DNA from: JAYPEY01 sp964519245
GTDB lineage: Bacteria > Verrucomicrobiota > Verrucomicrobiia > Limisphaerales > JAYPEY01
Length of the DNA: 64,000 bases
Assembly: GCA_964519245.1 (NCBI GenBank)
Contig: CAZFLK010000006.1
Coordinates: forward strand, 1 to 64,000
Direction of reading: 5' to 3'
Positions within the stretch are counted from its first letter, which is position 1; each line of letters starts with the position of its first letter. Shown one piece after another: positions 1-8,890 of the stretch. The notes below the pieces were generated by a model. It was not told the origin of the DNA, ran no database searches, and was given only the letters and a program-made list of their open reading frames with translations. A program made the position numbers and the translations under genes.

Positions 1-661
1 GCTCACGGTTCTGCTCCAATTCCCGGTTGGACGCCTGCAGTTCCTCCCGGCTCTTGTCGAGCTGGAAGCGCAGGGCAAACTCCCTGAGGCGTCGACGCGC
101 GTCGACGATGAGCCCCGTCCCGATGAACACCCCGGTCACCAGGAGGAAATAGAGATTGTTAAACGTCGCCTTGCCATCGTCGGGCCAGCCCCAGCGAACG
201 CCGTGGGTAAAACAGGCGACCAGGTAGAGCCCGACCATGATGCCCAGCATCGCCAGGATGTCCTTCACCCGCCAACGGAGTATCAGACCGGCGCCGAACA
301 CCACCAGGTTCAATCCTGCGTAATACGGAGACTCGATGCCCTCGGTTCGGCGGATCATCTCCGAGATGAAGGCCAGGGGGAGCGAAACCTCAACCAGTCC
401 AAGCAGTCGATAGCTGCGCCCGCCCCACCCCGTGCCCAAGGCCCACCAGACCCCGAACAACAAGGCGGAGCAGATCAGCCGCAACGTCAGGAACTCCCAC
501 AGCCGCTCCTCGTAGACGAACAGATCCAGCGCGAATCCCGCCGGCATGAAGATGATTCCGAGAATGCAGCCGATCCGGTTGTTGCGAATCGTCCGTTCCC
601 GCTCGTACTCCTCGTAGGCGGAAAACAGTTCGGGGGTCTGGGTGACAGCCCCGGTCTCCAT
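1..661 (-). CDS. Partial N-terminus of a six-helix membrane sensor (kinase or cyclase type)
   Basis: Reading the minus strand from an ATG at 661 gives about 220 residues without a stop before the window edge. After a short charged N-terminus there are roughly six hydrophobic segments, about residues 30-195, followed by a charged coiled-coil stretch containing RRRLREF and ELQASNRELEQ. This is the usual layout of a membrane sensor whose output domain, cut off here, would be a histidine kinase or nucleotide cyclase. The start overlaps the stop of the upstream methyltransferase (TGATG), so the two are probably co-translated. In Ralstonia, PhcB is likewise followed by the sensor kinase PhcS, so a signal-sensing role is inferred. 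The family cannot be fixed without the missing C-terminus. Confidence 0.6.
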   Translation of the reverse strand, partial: METGAVTQTPELFSAYEEYERERTIRNNRIGCILGIIFMPAGFALDLFVYEERLWEFLTLRLICSALLFGVWWALGTGWGGRSYRLLGLVEVSLPLAFISEMIRRTEGIESPYYAGLNLVVFGAGLILRWRVKDILAMLGIMVGLYLVACFTHGVRWGWPDDGKATFNNLYFLLVTGVFIGTGLIVDARRRLREFALRFQLDKSREELQASNRELEQNRE

Positions 662-2094
662 CAGCGGGGCTTTCTCACTTCAATGAAGATATTCACCCCG
701 AGGTCCTCGGATTCCACCGCGTAGGCCGAAGCAGGGGCACGATCCGGTTTCAGTGACGCCAAGGTCTCGGCGTCACGATACACCAGGTGCCAATCCACCA
801 CATACTCCATCCAGTTCCGGGACGGATTGGAACTGTCCACATTCGTCGCCACCAGCAGCCCCCCCGGAGCCAACAGGTCGTAGAAGATGTTCATCAACCG
901 CCGACAGATTCGGTCCGAAAGGTAATCGAACAGGCCAGCGCAGTAGACCAGGTCATAGCTGCCCAACCCGCTTGAGGGCTTGGGGCGGGAGGCGTCCTTC
1001 AGCAGCTGGTGCACCGATTTCTTCATGGTGTCGACGGACGTCCGTCGACCGTGTTTCAGTTTGAGCTCCTCGAGTGTTCGACCGGCATAGTCGAGCGTTT
1101 CATCATTGAAGTCCAGCAGCGTGAAATCCGTTTCATCGGAAATTTCGTGCTGGCTGATGAAATCCTGAATCTCGCGCGCCGGCCCGCAGCCCAGGTTGAA
1201 TACCTTGAGCCGGCGACCGCCCGCCGCCGCGCGCTCCGCCTCCGCAAGCAGAACCCGGCGGAGATAGTCGATGCGATTGCGGTGGCCTATGACCGGCGGC
1301 GTGTTCAGGAAGAACAGGTTGAGCATCTTGGCGAACATCGTGCCGCCCTCCAGGGGATCGCGCAGCATCATGCTGACCATCTCGTAGTCGCCGGCATAAC
1401 CCAACGGCTTTCGAAAGCAACGAAAGAAGAAGGGCGCGCAGGAAACCACGGGATGCAACTGCCGCTTCACATACGTTCCATGAACCGGCCGCAACCCATC
1501 CTCAATCTGATTGCAGACCTTCTCAAACTTTTCGAATATCGGCCCCACAACCGGAAGAATCGGCTCACCCAGGTCCGTCAGGATCTCGCGCTCCAACTCC
1601 AGACGATCCACGTCCGGCTGCGAGCGCACGCCCAGTTCCACCTGCTCCAACCAGCCGCGGAGGTCGCGCAGCAGCGTTTCCATGTCGGCGACCACCACCT
1701 TGAACTCCGACGATACGATGTCGACCTTGCGCCACTCCGCCAGGAAGTCGTCAAACTGTTCCCTGAGACGCTCCTTCTGGTTCCGCGGCGAGAACAACTC
1801 GATATCGAGCCACGCCTCCTCCAGGGCCGCTTCACAAACCACCATGATGCCGGCGTTCACGATGCTGCTGACCACGGCGCGCCCCGAGTAGATCACCCGG
1901 TCCTTCATCACGATCTTGAACTCGCTGAGCACCTCCGACAACTGGACGATGCTGAACGGATTGTAGACCTCGAACGTGGCTGCGAAGCGCGTCATCCGCA
2001 GCGGCGTCGCGCGCACCTCCACGCCCTGGCTGTTCCGGCAGACAATGAACGTGTCGCGCGATGCCCCGGAATGTTTTGCGTCCGTTCGATTCAT
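661..2094 (-). CDS. PhcB-like SAM-dependent methyltransferase with N-terminal PilZ-like domain
   Basis: The protein has 477 residues. Residues ~15-110 look like a PilZ-type beta domain. Residues ~110-290 are helical and contain the family-typical KPLGYAGDYEMV and RNRIDYLRR segments. Residues ~295-477 form a class I methyltransferase fold with the SAM-binding glycine loop NLGCGPA at about 300-306. The architecture matches proteins annotated as extracellular factor 3-hydroxypalmitic acid methyl ester biosynthesis proteins (PhcB family), which make a fatty-acid methyl ester quorum signal in Ralstonia. The product here is unknown. The gene is followed by a translationally coupled membrane sensor, which supports a signal synthesis/sensing pair. 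The PilZ-like call is by pattern only; c-di-GMP-binding arginines are not obvious. Confidence 0.75.
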   Translation of the reverse strand: MNRTDAKHSGASRDTFIVCRNSQGVEVRATPLRMTRFAATFEVYNPFSIVQLSEVLSEFKIVMKDRVIYSGRAVVSSIVNAGIMVVCEAALEEAWLDIELFSPRNQKERLREQFDDFLAEWRKVDIVSSEFKVVVADMETLLRDLRGWLEQVELGVRSQPDVDRLELEREILTDLGEPILPVVGPIFEKFEKVCNQIEDGLRPVHGTYVKRQLHPVVSCAPFFFRCFRKPLGYAGDYEMVSMMLRDPLEGGTMFAKMLNLFFLNTPPVIGHRNRIDYLRRVLLAEAERAAAGGRRLKVFNLGCGPAREIQDFISQHEISDETDFTLLDFNDETLDYAGRTLEELKLKHGRRTSVDTMKKSVHQLLKDASRPKPSSGLGSYDLVYCAGLFDYLSDRICRRLMNIFYDLLAPGGLLVATNVDSSNPSRNWMEYVVDWHLVYRDAETLASLKPDRAPASAYAVESEDLGVNIFIEVRKPR

Positions 2095-2397
2095 TCTTCA
2101 AGGACGGCGGGACGGCGCAGACATTTTCCCCGACGAAGAGTCCGCATCATCACCGCCGAGGGCCATCCGTCGCGCGAGATGTCGCGCGACCGGCTATCGG
2201 GCCTGAGAGCGGCCAAACAAGACGCCGCGAATTAGGACTTCTCAAAGGAAAACTTAAAAACAAGACCGTGCTCCGCGCCTGATCATGACAAAACACCCGC
2301 CCCCCAAGTATCGAACGATGATTCGCCGAAGTGAATCAGGAACACAGAACGCAGACGTCTGGGCATACCCGATCCGCCTGCCGATTGCAACCCCATT

Positions 2398-2719
2398 GCC
2401 CGGACCGCGGCTCTGTGAGCCGCAGCGACGTTGAGCGTCCCGCCGCCACGACCTGTTACCCGGCTTCCCGCAACCGGAGGTTGCTGCGGGTCACAGACCG
2501 CGATCCAATACGCGCGACGCTCCCCCATCCCCTCGCCCCGAACGTCTGCATTACCCGTGCCCGGACCGCGGCTCTGTGAGCCGCAGTGACGTTGAGCTTC
2601 CCGCCGCCAAGACCGGTTGCCCGACCTCCCCCGACCGGAGGTTGCTGCGGGTCACAGACCCGCGATCCAATACGCGCGACGCTCCCCCTATCCCCTCGCC
2701 CCGAACGTCTGCATTACCC
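2398..2719. repeat. Tandem pair of ~160 bp non-coding repeats
   Basis: Copy 1 spans 2398-2556 and copy 2 spans 2559-2719. By eye they differ at about nine substitutions and two single-base indels. Each copy carries a hairpin with 6-bp arms gcggct/agccgc (2407-2423 and 2568-2584). Copy 2 also has a perfect 7-bp arm hairpin gcgggtc/gacccgc at 2647-2663, weakened by one missing base in copy 1. The pair fills most of the 2095-2728 gene-free stretch, downstream of the cytochrome/WD40 gene on the minus strand. Positions 2095-2397 show nothing further that can be named. Short open frames across the copies are not conserved and are not proposed as genes. Confidence 0.85.
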
Positions 2720-2728
2720 TTGGACGAA

Positions 2729-5700
2729 TTACAGCTTGGCCTGCTTCTGAACGGGAGCTTCGCCCTTCATTTTGGCGTAGGTCGCGCTCATCTGTTTGAC
2801 CTTGCCGTCTTGCTCGGCCGCGGCCTTCTCGGCGACGGCGACAGCTTTCGTCGCGTCGCCCAACGCGGCCTCCGCCTGCTTCAACTGGGCCGCCAGTTCC
2901 TTCGCCGCCGCCGGCAGTTTGGCGGCTTCCGCCTCCAAGGCGACGAGTTCATTCTTGGTGGCTTCGTAATTCTTTGACTCAGCATCGACCGCGGCTTTGC
3001 GCTCGGCGACAGCCTTGCCGGCCGCCTCTGCGTTCTTCTTGGCGGTCTCGGCGGCGGCGGCGGCCTTCTCGGCAGCGGCCTCCGCCGTCTTGAGCAGGAC
3101 GGCAGCCTTATCGCCCTGCGACGCGGCATACTTGCCTTCCAACGCCTTGAGGGCGGCGATCGCCTTCCCGGCCGCCGCGTCCGTCGCGGCGGCGCTCTTC
3201 GTGATTTCCGCGTGCTTGCCCTTCAAGGACGCCAAGGCGGCCTGCTCCTTCTTGAGGGCGTCGGCGCGCTTCGCGACTTCAGCCGCCGAGGCCTTGGCCT
3301 TCGCGGCCAATTCCTTGTTGTCCTTGGCGGCTTCCGCGGCCGCTTTGGCCTTCTCAGCGTCGGTCTGGCTCTGCTTGACGGCCGCTTCCGCCGCTTTTAC
3401 GGCGGTCTCCGCCTTGGCCAGGGCCTTGGCGCTCGCTGCCTGCCCATCCGTTGCCTTCTTGGCCTCGGCATTTTTCTCGCCCGCCGCTTTTTTGGCCGCG
3501 GCGATCTGCTTTCTCAGTTCCTCGACCTTCGCCAGGTTGTTCTGCGCCACGACGGCGTCGGATTTCGCCTTTTCCGCAGCGGCGACCGCGTTCTTGACTG
3601 CGGTGTCCGCCTTGAGTTTGGCATCTGTGGCTTTCGCCCATTCAGCCTTGGCTTCATTCAGGAACTCGAGGTCGAACTTGGCGACATTCTTCAATCCGGC
3701 CAACTTGCTGGGCATCTCCGCTTTCCGGTTTTCCAGAGCCTTGATCTTTTGTTTCACCGCGACCACCTCCCCTTCCGCTTCGCGCGCCTCGGCCTGTTGG
3801 ACCGCCAACTCATTCTGCCGGCTCTCCAACTCCTTCTTCGCGGCATGCAGCTCAACATTGAATCGGGCGACCTTCCATTGGTCGACCGCCTTCTGCGCCA
3901 AGAGCGATTCCGCGTCGGCCTTGCCCGCCTTCGCTCTGGCCTCCGCCAAGCTCTTGTTCGCGGCGTCCAACTTCTTGCCGGCCGCCACGTGGGCAAGGTA
4001 GGCGGGATCGGTCTTCTTCAATGCCTCAAGCAACTTGGCGGCCTCGGTCTGCCCCGCGGCAAGACTCGCGTTGGCCTTGTCGCCGGAGGCCTTCAAGGCC
4101 GCGACCAGGCCGGTGGCGGCGCCGGTCGCCTTCTTGGCTTCGGCAGCGCGCTTGCCGGCGTCCGCAATTTTCTTCTGCAGGTCGGCGTAGGCCTTGTTGG
4201 TCTTGTCGGTCTTCTTGAGTTGCTCGGAAAGTTTCGCGACGTCCGCCTCCGCCGCGGCCAGTTCCTTCACCGACTTGTCCGTCAACGCCTGCAAACGGGC
4301 GGCCTCGGCCTGGGTGGCGGCGGCGACTTTCTGATTCGCCGCAACCAACTGCGTCACCAGTTCCTTGAATTTCGCCGAGGTTTTGTCGGTCTTCGCAATC
4401 GCGTCCTTGACCTTCTTGGCCTCCGCTTCGGCGGCGGCCAAGGCCTTGACCGATTGGTCCGACAACGCTTTCAACGCTTCGTCCATCGCCTTCGCGGAGG
4501 CGGCCGCCTGCTTCTGCGCGGCAGCCAGCTTGCTCTGAACGCTTTTATAGGACGAAGAAACCGGGTCGGTCTTGGCCAACTGCGCCTTCAAATCGACGAC
4601 CGCCTTCTCGGCCGCCTTCTGTCCGGCGGTCGCCTTGTCGGCGTTGGCCTTGAGTCGCGCCAACTCGGCGCCGGACGCGGCCGCAATTTGTTTGCTCAGC
4701 GATTCCGCCTGCTTGGCCAGCGACGCCACCTTGCCGACCTGCGAAGCCGCCCAATGTTTGTCGACCTCCGCCTTGGCTGACTTCGCCGCGGCCTCCGCCT
4801 TGGCGACTGCGTCTCCCGCGGCCTTGGCCGCGCCCTCCTTGGCGGCCAATTCCTTGGCCGCGTCGGCGAGGCGCATGTCCAGGGACGGCGGGTTGGGATC
4901 CAGCTTGCCGACAAGCTTGCCGTCCGCCGCATTCCAGACGCCCACGTTGCCGGCCCAGTCACCGCCGATCAGACGCTTGCCGTCATGGCTGAGCGTCGCG
5001 CTGACCGGCAGGTCGGCAATCGCGGTGATGTTGCGCTGGCGGGCGGCCGAACCGTTCCAAATCGTGTAGTTCCGATCGCGACCCGCCGTGACGATATTCC
5101 CATTCATGGCATAGCGCGCATAGAGCGTTCCTCCTCCATGAGCATTCCAGGTCCGGACCTGCTCCTCGTCCTTGACCTTCCACATCTTGACCGAACGATC
5201 TTCCGACGCGCTGATCAGGATCTCGGAGTCTGCCCGCCAGCTAACGCTCTTGATCGCGCCGCGATGACCGCGCAGGACGTAAAGATCCTCTCCCGAGGCC
5301 GCATCCCAGACGATCACGCCGCCCGCACGGTCGCCGGTCGCCAGGAGTTTGCCATCCGGGCTGAATTCGCCGGCGGTCACCCAATCCGTATGCTTCTTCA
5401 TGGAGTGGACCAATTCGCCGGTCGCCGTGCTGTAGAGCTTGACCAACTTGGTGGGGCCGCCCAGGGCGATGTATTTCTGATCGGCGCTGATGTCCGCCGC
5501 CAGGGCCACGTCGAAATCGTCGCCCACGCGCATCACGCGTTCGCCTGAAACCACGTCATAAACCGCCGCGACGCCCAGCTGCGCGCCATAACCGCCGCCC
5601 ACGAGTAGAAGCTTGCCATTGCGGCTGAACTTGATGTCCTTGGGAAATCCTTCCGGGAACGGAAGCACGCCCTCCAACTGCAGGGTGTCGGTGTTGTAGA

Positions 5701-6289
5701 CCAGGACCTGTTTCTCATCGCCCAACGCCACCAGCGGCGCCCACGGGCTGCTCGCCATGGTCAGGACGGCATTGTTCCGCTCCGTGCGGACATACGGCTC
5801 CTGAATCCAGTCCTTCGGCATCGCCGGCGGCCCCTTGGGCTTGCCGATGTCGGAGGCCGCCACCGTGAGATCCATCTTCGGTTTGTTGGACTTGATCGCC
5901 TTGCTGCCGGCGGTCTCGAGCATGCCCCCGGCGATCCACTTCCGCAGGACCTCGATCTCGTCCGACGGAATGGGTCCGGAATTGGGCGGCATGGTCGGCT
6001 CCTCCGCCTGCGTGGTGACCGTGAAGAACTTGCTGCCCTCAGGGTCGCCGCTGTTGAGAATCTCACCGCTGGCGCCCCCGCGCAGGGCCGCGGAAAAATT
6101 GCTCAGGTCGAGACCGCCCTTGAGATCGCTTGCGTTGTGGCACTTCATGCAGCGGTTGCGCATGATGGGGAACACGTGATCGTCGAAGGTGACCTTCTCC
6201 TTCTTCTTGGCGTCAGCGGCCTCGCCTGCGAGCGTCGTTCCCAGCAGGACGGCGACGAGTCCCGCCAATTTCCAGTTCGTTCGTTTCAT
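2729..6289 (-). CDS. Exported cytochrome c / WD40 / giant Ala-Lys coiled-coil protein
   Basis: The start at 6289 gives 1186 residues beginning with a Sec signal peptide (MKRTNWKLAGL... cleavage near GEA-ADA). An upstream in-frame ATG at 6340 adds 17 residues. The c-type heme motif CMKCH is at residues ~47-51, in a planctomycete-type cytochrome domain with the usual distal MPP motif. Residues ~185-475 form WD40-like repeats with paired WD/YD ends. The remaining ~700 residues are Ala/Lys/Glu-rich coiled coil. Inside it is a tandem repeat with unit starts at 4573, 4393, 4213 and 4015 (60, 60 and 66 codons), each opening KTD. It is last in the minus-strand block of exported proteins. A redox or surface-scaffold role is inferred; no substrate can be named. 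Confidence 0.8.
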   Translation of the reverse strand: MKRTNWKLAGLVAVLLGTTLAGEAADAKKKEKVTFDDHVFPIMRNRCMKCHNASDLKGGLDLSNFSAALRGGASGEILNSGDPEGSKFFTVTTQAEEPTMPPNSGPIPSDEIEVLRKWIAGGMLETAGSKAIKSNKPKMDLTVAASDIGKPKGPPAMPKDWIQEPYVRTERNNAVLTMASSPWAPLVALGDEKQVLVYNTDTLQLEGVLPFPEGFPKDIKFSRNGKLLLVGGGYGAQLGVAAVYDVVSGERVMRVGDDFDVALAADISADQKYIALGGPTKLVKLYSTATGELVHSMKKHTDWVTAGEFSPDGKLLATGDRAGGVIVWDAASGEDLYVLRGHRGAIKSVSWRADSEILISASEDRSVKMWKVKDEEQVRTWNAHGGGTLYARYAMNGNIVTAGRDRNYTIWNGSAARQRNITAIADLPVSATLSHDGKRLIGGDWAGNVGVWNAADGKLVGKLDPNPPSLDMRLADAAKELAAKEGAAKAAGDAVAKAEAAAKSAKAEVDKHWAASQVGKVASLAKQAESLSKQIAAASGAELARLKANADKATAGQKAAEKAVVDLKAQLAKTDPVSSSYKSVQSKLAAAQKQAAASAKAMDEALKALSDQSVKALAAAEAEAKKVKDAIAKTDKTSAKFKELVTQLVAANQKVAAATQAEAARLQALTDKSVKELAAAEADVAKLSEQLKKTDKTNKAYADLQKKIADAGKRAAEAKKATGAATGLVAALKASGDKANASLAAGQTEAAKLLEALKKTDPAYLAHVAAGKKLDAANKSLAEARAKAGKADAESLLAQKAVDQWKVARFNVELHAAKKELESRQNELAVQQAEAREAEGEVVAVKQKIKALENRKAEMPSKLAGLKNVAKFDLEFLNEAKAEWAKATDAKLKADTAVKNAVAAAEKAKSDAVVAQNNLAKVEELRKQIAAAKKAAGEKNAEAKKATDGQAASAKALAKAETAVKAAEAAVKQSQTDAEKAKAAAEAAKDNKELAAKAKASAAEVAKRADALKKEQAALASLKGKHAEITKSAAATDAAAGKAIAALKALEGKYAASQGDKAAVLLKTAEAAAEKAAAAAETAKKNAEAAGKAVAERKAAVDAESKNYEATKNELVALEAEAAKLPAAAKELAAQLKQAEAALGDATKAVAVAEKAAAEQDGKVKQMSATYAKMKGEAPVQKQAKL

Positions 6290-6394
6290 GGCGACTGTTT
6301 CAGTTGTCGTTGGCATCTGTTTCAGTTCGTAAAAAATCAAGCCGGATGGCCGCCGTTTCCGCGGCGCCTACCCGGCGTGCAAGTTCGTTTCAAC

Positions 6395-8842
6395 TTAGTG
6401 GTTGAACATGAACTCCTTCGAGTTCAACAGCGACCAGAACAGGTCGTTCAAGGCGGTCTCCCAGCCCTTTTCATCGGTGAAGAACGGCTCCAATTTGGCC
6501 CATTCTTCCTTGGTCGGCTTGCGAGCCAGCGCGCGCAGGTAAAGATCATCGGTGATCTCCTTCGGCGTTTTCTTGCTCGCCATGAGCTTCTTGACGACGC
6601 CGCCGCTGATGATCTTGTTGTTGACGGTGTCGCCGTTCATCAAGTGCAGGGCCTGGGAAAGGCTGGGGTCCATGACGACCTCGCAGGCGCAAACCGTGTC
6701 GCGTTTGGCCCGACCAAACGTGGTCAGGAAGTAATTGCTCACCCGCCCGTCATAGATCTGCACCGCCCCTTGGCCGCGCGCCATGCGCTGGAATTTCTCG
6801 GTGTTGTCGGTGACCTGGTTGATGGCGTCGAACAACACCTCCGCGCGCAAACGACGAATCGCCGCCTTGGAGAAATTCTTTTCGTCGGAGGCATTTGTCT
6901 CGTTGGCCCGGGTGGAGAGCTGGTAGGTCCGCGAACTGCAAATGTCGCGGGTCAACTGCTTGAAGTCGTAGTTGGACTCGGTAAACCGGCGGGCCAACTC
7001 ATCAAGCAACTCCGGATTCGACGGCGGATTGCTGACGCGGACGTCGTCGACCGGATCGACGATGCCCTTGCCCATGAAATGAGCCCAAACGATGTTCACG
7101 AGGTTGCGGGCAAAGAAAGGGTTGCGCGGCGACGCGATCCAATCGGCCAGAATGGCCCTCCGGTCCTGCCCCGGTTTGATTTCCGGATACTCGCCGCCGA
7201 GAAACTTCGGCTTGGCATTCTTGCCGGTCACGATGTGCCGTTGCTCGCCGCTGCCACGGTTGTAGACGATCGTATCACGCGGATCCTCGCCGCGCTTACG
7301 ACCCACCTGCGTGAAGAAGGCGGCAAAACTGTAATAGTCATCCATGGTCCAACGGTCGAACGGATGATTGTGACACTGGGCGCATTGGATGCGCATGCCC
7401 ATGAACACCTGGGCGACGTTCTCCGTGGTCTGGAGCGTCTGCGTTTCCAGCTTGTAGTAGTTGGCGGCGGGATTCTCGAAGGTGGAGCCCTTGGAGGCGA
7501 TCAGTTCCTTGACCATCTTGTCGACCGGAACGTTGTTCACGATCTGCTCGCGCAGCCAGTCATAATAGCCCTTGGTGTTCTTGACGCTGAAGTAACCGGC
7601 ATTCTGCGGCTGCGAACGCACCCGCAACAACTCGCCCCATTTCATCACCCACATGTCCGCGAACTCGGTGCGATCGATGAGTTCATTGATCACGCGTTCG
7701 CGCTTGCCCGTGCTCAGATCCGCCTCAAATTCCGCGACTTCCGCCGGCGTGGGCAACTTTCCGATGATGTCGACGTAGACGCGCCGCAGGAAGGCCGCGT
7801 CCGGCGCCATCTCCGAAGGCGCAATGCGCAACTTCTTCAACTTCGCGTAGACGAGTTCATCGACGTAGTTGACCGGCTTGATGTCAGGGAAAGTGAACTG
7901 CAGCCCTTCCGGAATCACCAGGGCCTGCGACCCGATCGTGAAGGTGTCGAAGCGCGCGAGGATGAAGGCTTCGCCGCGTTCGCCGGCGGTCAGCACGCCG
8001 TCCTTGGATACTTGAACAGAGGTGTCGTTGTTCGAGGCCAACGCCGCAAGATGCGTGATGTCGCGGTCCGTCCCGTCCGAATACTTGGCCCGCACGGTCA
8101 ACCGCTGAGTGGCTCCGGCGCCCTCCAGAACGACCTGATTGGGGTAGAGCTCGATGCCGGTCACTTCGGCGACATCGGCGGGGTCCTTCGGAACGCCGGC
8201 CTTCAGCCAGCGAAGCATGGACTCGTAATACTCGGTGTCCTTGGTGAAAGACTGGCCGCCGGTGTGCTGCACCGCTCCAGTCGCCTTGGTCAGCATGAGG
8301 CTGTCCTCCGGCAACGCCAGGTTGATGCGACGACCGATGAACTCGCGGGTCAGACGATCGTAATCCCCGTCCGGATCAAAGCCGAAGAGGGACAGACGAA
8401 AGCCGTCCTTGCCCCGGGAAGAACCATGACAGGGACCGGAATTGCAACTGGCCTTCATGAACACCGGCATGACGTCCAACTTGAAGCTGATGGGACGGTC
8501 TTCCTTCGCCTTGGCGACATTGACCGGGAGCTTGAGCTTGCGCCCGCCGAAGCTGATCTCCATCTCCGTCTTGCCGTCGCCCACCGGAAACAAGGTTTGG
8601 TTCTCAAACCTTGCCAACTTCGGATCCGCCAGCTTGTACTCAGCCTTGGCCGAGACATCCAAAGTGATGCCGTCAGCGTAAATGGCCTGAACAACAACGG
8701 ACTGGCGATCCCGGGAGGTGGTCAGGTTCGCGTCCGGGGGAAAGACCTTGAGATCAGTCAACTCGGCATTGCGCGCCTCAGCGCCCAGCGTCAACGCCAG
8801 ACAGAGGCCGCCGAAAACGGCTTTGAATTTCATGGTATTCAT
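6395..8842 (-). CDS. Exported DUF1549/DUF1553 cytochrome-like protein with Ig-like domains
   Basis: The protein has 815 residues with a signal peptide; an ATG nine bases in, at 8833, is an equally good start. Domains in order: an N-terminal Ig-like (BIG2-type) segment, a CX4CH motif CNSGPCH at residues 133-139, a second Ig-like segment (~235-310), DUF1549 (~325-545) containing the c-heme motif CAQCH at 487-491, and DUF1553 (~550-815). DUF1549 and DUF1553 are paired families abundant in Planctomycetes and Verrucomicrobia, with no settled biochemical role. It sits 48 bp downstream of the PPC protein and 105 bp upstream of the cytochrome/WD40 gene, consistent with one transcript. Heme attachment would need the Ccs system encoded at 36597-40021. 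Confidence 0.85.
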   Translation of the reverse strand: MNTMKFKAVFGGLCLALTLGAEARNAELTDLKVFPPDANLTTSRDRQSVVVQAIYADGITLDVSAKAEYKLADPKLARFENQTLFPVGDGKTEMEISFGGRKLKLPVNVAKAKEDRPISFKLDVMPVFMKASCNSGPCHGSSRGKDGFRLSLFGFDPDGDYDRLTREFIGRRINLALPEDSLMLTKATGAVQHTGGQSFTKDTEYYESMLRWLKAGVPKDPADVAEVTGIELYPNQVVLEGAGATQRLTVRAKYSDGTDRDITHLAALASNNDTSVQVSKDGVLTAGERGEAFILARFDTFTIGSQALVIPEGLQFTFPDIKPVNYVDELVYAKLKKLRIAPSEMAPDAAFLRRVYVDIIGKLPTPAEVAEFEADLSTGKRERVINELIDRTEFADMWVMKWGELLRVRSQPQNAGYFSVKNTKGYYDWLREQIVNNVPVDKMVKELIASKGSTFENPAANYYKLETQTLQTTENVAQVFMGMRIQCAQCHNHPFDRWTMDDYYSFAAFFTQVGRKRGEDPRDTIVYNRGSGEQRHIVTGKNAKPKFLGGEYPEIKPGQDRRAILADWIASPRNPFFARNLVNIVWAHFMGKGIVDPVDDVRVSNPPSNPELLDELARRFTESNYDFKQLTRDICSSRTYQLSTRANETNASDEKNFSKAAIRRLRAEVLFDAINQVTDNTEKFQRMARGQGAVQIYDGRVSNYFLTTFGRAKRDTVCACEVVMDPSLSQALHLMNGDTVNNKIISGGVVKKLMASKKTPKEITDDLYLRALARKPTKEEWAKLEPFFTDEKGWETALNDLFWSLLNSKEFMFNH

Positions 8843-8890
8843 GAAGTCAGTTGTGATGTTGGAATCAAATAACCTGTTTCGGGCCCGCTT

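Noticed and set aside
2283..2528. Minus-strand 81-codon frame covering repeat copy 1
   Set aside because: Copy 2 carries indels that break the same frame, so the repeat is not maintained as coding.
3212..4780. Long plus-strand open frame of 522 codons opposite the coiled-coil gene
   Set aside because: It is antisense to a low-complexity Ala/Lys coding stretch; the Gly/Arg/Leu-rich product has no domain and no start context.
6137..8872. Plus-strand open frame of 911 codons opposite the DUF1549/DUF1553 gene
   Set aside because: A shadow frame caused by high GC at third positions; the minus-strand product carries signal peptide, heme motifs and family domains.
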